Translations under genes and position numbers: made by a program
NCBI GenBank assembly: GCA_946183385.1
Contig: CAMHBN010000046.1
Coordinates: 1-10,711, forward strand
Origin: an uncultured Ruminococcus sp.
GTDB taxonomy: Bacteria; Bacillota; Clostridia; Oscillospirales; Ruminococcaceae
Length of the DNA: 10,711 nucleotides
Reading direction: 5' to 3'
Part shown: positions 6,348 through 10,711 of the stretch, in pieces
How the letters are laid out: each line of letters begins with the position of its first letter
How positions within the stretch are numbered: the stretch's first letter is position 1
Notes under the pieces: generated by a model
Told to the model about the DNA's origin: nothing
Databases searched by the model: none
Seen by the model: the letters and a program-made list of their open reading frames with translations, nothing else

Positions 6348-7066
6348 CGATACAAGACCTCAAATACATAACGCCGCTCGATATTCAGGCGGCTTACCTC
6401 AACGTCACCTCCTCGGAGATGTACGCCGAGGCTAAGGATTTCAATATGCACATGTACGATATGCAGAGGAAGCGCTGGAGATTCATGCGCGACTTCTGGC
6501 TGATGGTGGTGTTCAACGTCATCATGCTCGCGCTCGGTGTCCTTTCCGCGGCGAGCTCGTATACGTCCCTGCTGTTCTATGTTTCGGGCGGCAGAGGACC
6601 GCTGGGCTTCACTACGGGCGGAAATATGTTTGTAACGCTGTTTCCCGTGCCGATATACATCGTCCTGTTCGTGTGGCTCGTACTGATAAGGAAGATGTAC
6701 GATTCGCGGCTCGTGCTGGTGATAAGTCTAATGCTCTTTCCAGTGAACTACGGTTTCATCGGACTGACGATAGCAAACGTTATCCTCATCGGAGCAATGA
6801 ATAAAGTCGATAACGAGATAAAGGACGAGGTCGGCTATCCGCATTTCGTGGAGCTGACGCTGTCGTACATACGCGACGAGGAAAACGCCGAGGAAGGCGG
6901 CATGGAGAGCTACAGCGAGGAAGAGGCGACCGACGACCTCATCAGCGAGCGCAAGGAGAATCCCTTCGACAAGTACCGCACACGCTGGGCTGACGGCGAG
7001 GGCTCGATGCTCGCGGACAACGACATCAGCGCTGTAATAAATGGAAATAACATAGCTAAGGAGTAA
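6344..7066 (+). CDS. Unknown membrane protein, second of a paralogous pair
   Basis: Unrecognised 240-residue membrane protein, a diverged tandem copy of the preceding gene. It keeps the N-terminal pattern YIT...NVTSSEM..EA...NMHM (8-37), the DxxLV entry to the last hydrophobic region (120-124) and VGYPHFVEL after it (163-171). Hydrophobic spans lie at about 51-70, 97-115 and 122-151. It differs by having about 60 extra C-terminal residues (180-240) that are acidic first (EEENAEEGG-like composition, SEEEATDD) and then mixed polar, likely cytoplasmic and disordered. The start is GTG, overlapping the previous stop as GTGA; a purine-rich GGAGGGAG lies at 6326-6333. The fabZ ribosome-binding site overlaps its last codons. 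No catalytic motif is visible. Confidence 0.8.
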   Translation: MTIQDLKYITPLDIQAAYLNVTSSEMYAEAKDFNMHMYDMQRKRWRFMRDFWLMVVFNVIMLALGVLSAASSYTSLLFYVSGGRGPLGFTTGGNMFVTLFPVPIYIVLFVWLVLIRKMYDSRLVLVISLMLFPVNYGFIGLTIANVILIGAMNKVDNEIKDEVGYPHFVELTLSYIRDEENAEEGGMESYSEEEATDDLISERKENPFDKYRTRWADGEGSMLADNDISAVINGNNIAKE

Positions 7067-7071
7067 AAACT

Positions 7072-7524
7072 ATGTCTGATATACTTATGAATAAAGAGCA
7101 GATAATGGAGATAATCCCTCACCGCGACCCCTTCCTCCTCATCGACGAGATAGTGGACATGGAGGTCGGCGTGAAGGTTCACGCCCGCAAGTACATCAAG
7201 GAGGACGACTTCTGGTTCAAGGGGCACTTCCCCGGTTATCCCGTGACTCCGGGTGTGCTGATGGTGGAGATGCTCGCACAGGCGGGAGCTGTATGTATGC
7301 TCTCAAAGCCCGAATTCAAGGGCAAGATAGGTCTGTTCGGCGGCATCGACAAGGCTAAGTTCCGCAGACAGGTAGTCCCCGGCGACGTGCTCGACCTCGA
7401 GGTCGAGATGATCAAGCAGAGAGGACCTATCGGTACTGGCAGGGCTCTGGCGTCGGTAGGCGGAGAGAGAGCCGTATCCTGCGAGATAACTTTTGTAGTT
7501 ACTGACGGAGACAAGGAGCAGTAA
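7072..7524 (+). CDS. fabZ: 3-hydroxyacyl-ACP dehydratase (FabZ)
   Basis: Dehydrates 3-hydroxyacyl-ACP to trans-2-enoyl-ACP. A single hot-dog domain of 150 residues, normal for FabZ. The catalytic His52 lies in FKGHFPGYPVTPG and Glu66 in VLMVEMLAQAG; IIPHRDPFLLID (14-25) is the characteristic N-terminal FabZ motif. TAAGGAG (7057-7063) is eight bases from the ATG and abuts the stop of the second membrane protein, so the two are probably co-translated. FabZ normally does not isomerise the double bond, though the FabN branch of this family does. Residues alone do not tell me whether this enzyme can, and it is the only dehydratase in the window. Confidence 0.96.
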   Translation: MSDILMNKEQIMEIIPHRDPFLLIDEIVDMEVGVKVHARKYIKEDDFWFKGHFPGYPVTPGVLMVEMLAQAGAVCMLSKPEFKGKIGLFGGIDKAKFRRQVVPGDVLDLEVEMIKQRGPIGTGRALASVGGERAVSCEITFVVTDGDKEQ

Positions 7525-7532
7525 AGATAATT

Positions 7533-7567
7533 TGTAGGGGCGGATATCATCCGCCCGAATATGTCCT
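7533..7567 (+). repeat. TGTAGGGG hairpin repeat between fabZ and accC
   Basis: TGTAGGGG (7533-7540) leads into the perfect 8-bp stem GGGCGGAT (7538-7545) and ATCCGCCC (7549-7556), loop ATC. The outer bases GTAGG (7534-7538) and CCTAC (7563-7567) could form an alternative outer stem. Only a weak TTTT follows, so termination is doubtful. It makes up most of the 68-base gap before accC and is a member of the family at 102-128 and 3028-3054. Confidence 0.55.
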
Positions 7568-7592
7568 ACTTTTCAAAGGAGATACATTATAA

Positions 7593-8945
7593 ATGTTCAA
7601 AAAAATACTCATCGCCAACAGAGGCGAGATAGCGGTACGCATAATCAGAGCCTGCCGCGAGCTCGGCATACGCTGCGTCACGGTGTATTCCACCGCCGAC
7701 AGGACGTCCCTGCACGCGCAGATCGCCGATGAATCGGTATGTATAGGTCCTCCCGCGACCAAGGACAGCTACCTCAATATGAACGCTATCATACAGGCGG
7801 CTCTCAACGTCGGCGCGGACGCTATCCACCCCGGCTTCGGCTTCCTCTCGGAGAACGCGGAGTTCGCGCGTCTCTGCGAGAAAAACGGCATAACCTTCAT
7901 CGGACCTTCCTACAAGGCGATAGAAATGCTCGGCGACACGGCGGCTGCCAAGGAGACTATGGCGGCGGCAGGAGTCCCCGTTATACCCGGCTCGAAGGGA
8001 GCTGTCAAGAGCCTTGCCGAGGCTAAGAAGATAGCCGAGAAGTGCGGCTACCCCGTGCTTGTTAAAGCTTCCGCAGGCGGCGGCGGACGCGGTATACGCC
8101 GCGTGGATTCGCCGAAAGACCTCGAGGCGCAGATGACTGCCGCTCAGCAGGAGGCTCTGAGCTTCTTCGGCGACGATACCGTATATATCGAGAAATTCCT
8201 GATAAATCCCCACCATGTCGAGATACAGATGATAGCTGACAGACAGGGACACTACATCTACCTCGGCGAGCGCGACTGCTCTATGCAGAGACGCAATCAG
8301 AAGGTGCTGGAGGAGTGCCCGAGCCCTATCGTGGACTGCGAGCTCCGCAGACAGATGGGCGAGGCGGCTGTTACTGCGGCAAAGCAGTGCGGCTACTACA
8401 ACGCGGGTACGATAGAGTTCCTCGTGGACGAGAACCGCGATTTCTACTTCATGGAGATGAACACGCGCATACAGGTCGAGCACCCGATAACCGAGGAGGT
8501 AACGGGCTTCGACATCGTAAAGGCGCAGATAGAGATAGCGGCGGGACAGCCGCTCCACGTAACGCAGAACGACATCAAGATGCGCGGTCACGCGATAGAG
8601 TGCCGTATCAACGCGGAGAACCCGAAGCTGAACTTCCGTCCGTCGCCGGGTACTATCAATGCCCTGTACGTTCCGGGAGGTCCGGGCATACGCATTGACG
8701 GTGCGGTATATCAGGGCTACACGATAACACCGTACTACGACTCGATGATAAGCAAGCTCATAGCTCACGGCTCCGACCGCGACGACGCTATCCGCAAGAT
8801 GCGCTGGGCTCTCTCCGAGTTCATCGTTGACGGCGTGGACACCAACATCGACTTCCAGCTCGAGATAATCAAGCAGCCTGAGTTCCTCAGCGGAAACTAC
8901 GACATAGGCTTCCTCAACAGATTTGTGGAAAAAAGCAAGAAATAA
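7593..8945 (+). CDS. accC: Biotin carboxylase subunit of acetyl-CoA carboxylase (AccC)
   Basis: ATP- and bicarbonate-dependent carboxylation of the AccB biotin. 450 residues, full length. Domains in order: the N-terminal preATP-grasp domain starting FKKILIANRGEIA, the ATP-grasp domain with Lys158 and the glycine-rich loop KASAGGGGRGI (158-168), and the C-terminal biotin carboxylase domain. Active-site residues are all present: Lys237 in QRRNQKV, Glu275, Glu288 and Asn290 in MEMNTRIQVEHP, Arg292, Glu296, and Arg338 in ECRINAENP. AAAGGAG (7575-7581) lies eleven bases before the ATG, slightly long but the only good site. It is followed after 15 bases by accD. A 508-codon open frame on the opposite strand is a codon-bias artefact. 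Confidence 0.97.
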   Translation: MFKKILIANRGEIAVRIIRACRELGIRCVTVYSTADRTSLHAQIADESVCIGPPATKDSYLNMNAIIQAALNVGADAIHPGFGFLSENAEFARLCEKNGITFIGPSYKAIEMLGDTAAAKETMAAAGVPVIPGSKGAVKSLAEAKKIAEKCGYPVLVKASAGGGGRGIRRVDSPKDLEAQMTAAQQEALSFFGDDTVYIEKFLINPHHVEIQMIADRQGHYIYLGERDCSMQRRNQKVLEECPSPIVDCELRRQMGEAAVTAAKQCGYYNAGTIEFLVDENRDFYFMEMNTRIQVEHPITEEVTGFDIVKAQIEIAAGQPLHVTQNDIKMRGHAIECRINAENPKLNFRPSPGTINALYVPGGPGIRIDGAVYQGYTITPYYDSMISKLIAHGSDRDDAIRKMRWALSEFIVDGVDTNIDFQLEIIKQPEFLSGNYDIGFLNRFVEKSKK

Positions 8946-8960
8946 GGGGTGACATAACAG

Positions 8961-9803
8961 ATGTTTGACGATTTTTTCAATGTTGTTAAGCTCCGCTTCA
9001 ACGGCGGCGACGAGGACGAAAAGCCCTCTTTCAAATGTCCGAGATGTCAGAGCCCCGTACCAATGGATAAATACGAGGAGCTCCACAGGGTCTGCCCGAA
9101 CTGCAACTACCACGGCAGACTTCCCGCGAGCGAGCGTATCGCCATAACCGTTGACAGAGGAAGCTTCACCGAGCTCGACTCCGACCTCATCAGCGGCGAT
9201 CCCATCGACTTCCCCGAATATGCCGAGAAGCAGAAGGAGCTCCGCAAGTCCACGGGTCTGAAGGACGCCGTTGTTACGGGTACAGCCACAATCAAGGGCG
9301 TAAAGACCGTGATAGGCGTTATGGACTCAAACTATATGATGGGTTCGATGGGAAGCGTTGTCGGCGAGAAGATTGCGCGCGCCTTCGAGTACGCCACCGA
9401 GAAAGGGCTGCCCGTCGTGCTGTTCACGGCTTCGGGCGGTGCCCGTATGCAGGAGGGTATCGTCTCCCTCATGCAGATGGCTAAGACTTCGGGAGCCGTC
9501 AAGCTCCACAGCGACAACGGCGGACTGTACATAACCGTCCTCACCGACCCGACTACGGGCGGCGTTACGGCGAGTTTTGCCTCGCTCGGGGACGTCATCA
9601 TCGCCGAGCCGAAGATACTCATCGGCTTCGCGGGACGCCGCGTCATCGAGAGCACGATGAAGCAGCGCCTCCCCGAGGACTTCCAGCTTGCCGAATTCAT
9701 GCAGGAAAAGGGCTTTGTAGATATGATAGTCGAGAGAAAGCGCATGAGGGCTACTCTCGGACATATCCTCGAGCTCCACGGCTATAAGGGAAAGGAGGTC
9801 TGA
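8961..9803 (+). CDS. accD: Acetyl-CoA carboxylase carboxyltransferase subunit beta (AccD)
   Basis: With AccA it transfers the carboxyl group from carboxybiotin to acetyl-CoA, yielding malonyl-CoA. 280 residues, typical of Firmicutes. The N-terminal four-cysteine zinc ribbon is intact: Cys26, Cys29, Cys45 and Cys48 in CPRCQ...CPNCNYHGR. The crotonase-type domain follows, with MMGSMGSVVGEKIAR (126-140) and TASGGARMQEG (156-166), the acetyl-CoA/oxyanion-binding loops. The ATG has AAGGGGTG (8944-8951) overlapping the accC stop, a slightly imperfect site ten bases away. Its stop is three bases before the accA GTG, with accA's AAAGGAGG inside the last accD codons, favouring equal output of both subunits. 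Confidence 0.97.
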   Translation: MFDDFFNVVKLRFNGGDEDEKPSFKCPRCQSPVPMDKYEELHRVCPNCNYHGRLPASERIAITVDRGSFTELDSDLISGDPIDFPEYAEKQKELRKSTGLKDAVVTGTATIKGVKTVIGVMDSNYMMGSMGSVVGEKIARAFEYATEKGLPVVLFTASGGARMQEGIVSLMQMAKTSGAVKLHSDNGGLYITVLTDPTTGGVTASFASLGDVIIAEPKILIGFAGRRVIESTMKQRLPEDFQLAEFMQEKGFVDMIVERKRMRATLGHILELHGYKGKEV

Positions 9804-9806
9804 CCT

Positions 9807-10613
9807 GTGGACGAGAAAAAGACTGCGTGGGAACGCCTGAAGCTTGTTCATACCAAGGGCAGACCCACCATAAGAGACTATATACCGCTGATATTCAGCG
9901 ATTTCTATGAGATGCACGGCGACCGCTTCTACGGCGACGACAAGGCTGTCATCGGCGGCATAGCGTCGCTCGACGGTACTCCCGTGACCGTGATAGCTCA
10001 GGTCAAGGGCAGGGACATCGACGAGAACAAGGCTTGCAACTTTGCAATGCCGCTCCCCGAGGGCTACAGGAAGGCTCTCCGCCTCGCAAAGCAGGCTGAG
10101 AAATTCCACAGACCCGTTATCTGCTTCATCGACACCCCCGGAGCTTACGCGGGCGTTGCCGCTGAGGAGAGGGGACAGGGCGAGGCTATCGCCCGCAATA
10201 TCGCGGAGTTCATGACCCTGCGCACTCCTATCATCTCCATCGTCCTCGGCGAGGGCGGAAGCGGCGGAGCTCTTGCTCTCGGCGTGTGCGACGAGCTCGC
10301 CATGCTCGAGAACGCACAGTACTCCGTAATATCGCCGCGCGGCTTCGCGAGCATACTCTGGAAGGACGCCGAGCGCGAGGAGGAAGCCTGCAATATTATG
10401 AAGATAACCGCCGAAGATATGGTGCGTCTCGGGGTCGCGGAATCCATCATTGAGGAGCCTCTCGGCGGAGCACATAACGATTTAGACAAAATTTCAGAAA
10501 ATATCAAGGAATATTTGTTACATAAAATACCCGAAAAATGCAAAAAAGATATTGACGTTTTACTAAAAGAACGCTATACTAAGTTTAGAAAAATCGGAGA
10601 GTTCACAGAGTGA
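9807..10613 (+). CDS. accA: Acetyl-CoA carboxylase carboxyltransferase subunit alpha (AccA)
   Basis: Partner of AccD in the carboxyltransferase. 268 residues, the short Firmicute form, lacking most of the N-terminal helical extension of the ~319-residue enterobacterial protein. Visible motifs are MHGDRFYGDDKAVIGG (36-51), FIDTPGAYAG (107-116) and the oxyanion-loop region GEGGSGGALALG (148-159). The start is GTG with a perfect AAAGGAGG (9791-9798) eight bases upstream. The last ~45 codons, from about 10477, switch from GC-rich codons to AAA, TTA, ATA and GAT while the protein still ends in a normal-looking AccA tail (ERYTKFRKIGEF). This stretch hides a promoter for the next gene. Confidence 0.97.
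   Translation: MDEKKTAWERLKLVHTKGRPTIRDYIPLIFSDFYEMHGDRFYGDDKAVIGGIASLDGTPVTVIAQVKGRDIDENKACNFAMPLPEGYRKALRLAKQAEKFHRPVICFIDTPGAYAGVAAEERGQGEAIARNIAEFMTLRTPIISIVLGEGGSGGALALGVCDELAMLENAQYSVISPRGFASILWKDAEREEEACNIMKITAEDMVRLGVAESIIEEPLGGAHNDLDKISENIKEYLLHKIPEKCKKDIDVLLKERYTKFRKIGEFTE
10552..10580 (+). promoter_or_regulatory. Sigma-A promoter for acpP inside the accA 3' end
   Basis: TTGACG (10552-10557) and TATACT (10575-10580) are separated by exactly 17 bases, five of six matches to each consensus hexamer. The promoter lies within the last codons of accA. Transcription would begin near 10587, giving acpP a leader of about 90 bases. This would raise acyl carrier protein output above that of the long operon transcript, in line with the high cellular demand for ACP (general knowledge). 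Confidence 0.7.
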
Positions 10614-10627
10614 CACCGTTTTTCTGT

Positions 10628-10645
10628 CTCCTGCGTGAGCGGGAG
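10628..10645 (+). other. Hairpin in the acpP leader
   Basis: CTCCTGC (10628-10634) pairs with GCGGGAG (10639-10645), one T-G pair, loop GTGA. It is followed by CCCCATAAATAAAAG, not a T-run, so I do not call it a terminator of accA. It lies between the accA stop and the acpP ribosome-binding site and may act as an mRNA-stabilising or processing structure. Confidence 0.4.
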
Positions 10646-10676
10646 CCCCATAAATAAAAGATTGGAGGATAAAAAT

Positions 10677-10711
10677 ATGGTATTTGATAAGATCAAGGAG
10701 ATCATCGTAGA
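10677..10711 (+). CDS. acpP: Acyl carrier protein (AcpP), 5' end only
   Basis: Carries the growing acyl chain on phosphopantetheine through all FASII steps. Only the first eleven codons are present, reading MVFDKIKEIIV, which matches the first helix of bacterial ACPs. The DSL serine site lies beyond the window. The ATG has a strong GGAGG (10664-10668) with an 8-base spacing. It follows accA by 63 bases and has its own promoter candidate. The call rests on this short N-terminus, the strong initiation site and the FASII setting. Confidence 0.8.
   Translation, partial: MVFDKIKEIIV

Noticed and set aside
7587..9113. 508-codon minus-strand open frame opposite accC
   Set aside because: It mirrors accC exactly, has no recognisable domain and a biased composition. 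Long antisense frames are expected from the GC-rich codon pattern of these genes.
9327..10475. 382-codon minus-strand open frame opposite accD and accA
   Set aside because: Both genes on the plus strand carry complete family motifs and ribosome-binding sites; the antisense product shows none. It stops where codon use becomes AT-rich, as expected for an artefact.
1..10711. CRISPR arrays, tRNA or rRNA genes, transposases
   Set aside because: I looked and saw no regularly spaced repeats, cloverleaf-like segments or transposase motifs; the heptamers at 3829-3947 are contiguous, without spacers.

Overview
The window is almost entirely one fatty-acid-synthesis (FASII) gene cluster, with every gene on the + strand. 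FabK is the only enoyl-ACP reductase present. AccA is the short form. Gene order closely follows the streptococcal-type arrangement (fabH, fabK, fabG, fabF, accB, fabZ, accC, accD, accA). Genes are GC-rich with frequent ATA and AGA codons, intergenic gaps are AT-rich, and ribosome-binding sites are strong AAGGAGG types. Together these point to a Clostridia-class Firmicute, plausibly a gut Ruminococcus/Oscillospiraceae relative. That taxonomic call is inference.

Layout. Positions 1-399 hold no gene, only an AT-rich inverted repeat and a mosaic of hairpin-forming repeats. Then come fabH (400-1386), a nucleoside deaminase-like gene (1388-2038) and fabK (2035-2961). A 126-base gap follows with a candidate promoter, two related palindromes and a hairpin repeat. 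fabG (3088-3828) is followed by a 123-base MITE-like element that begins inside the fabG stop codon. Next are fabF (3991-5247), accB (5260-5727), two paralogous unknown membrane-protein genes (5724-6347 and 6344-7066), fabZ (7072-7524), a small gap with another hairpin repeat, accC (7593-8945), accD (8961-9803), accA (9807-10613) and the first codons of an acyl carrier protein gene (from 10677).

How it works together. AccC carboxylates the biotin carried by AccB, and AccD/AccA transfer the carboxyl group to acetyl-CoA to give malonyl-CoA. After transfer to ACP, FabH starts the chain. FabF, FabG, FabZ and FabK then run the condensation, reduction, dehydration and reduction cycle. The malonyl transferase gene fabD is not in the window, nor is a FabT/FapR-type regulator or a gene for unsaturated fatty acid branching (fabM/fabN/fabA).

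The least expected content is (a) the tandem pair of related membrane proteins, translationally coupled to accB; (b) the deaminase gene lying where acpP sits in streptococci; (c) a near-consensus promoter for acpP buried in the last codons of accA, where base composition abruptly becomes AT-rich; and (d) repeat elements in the gaps of an otherwise compact operon.
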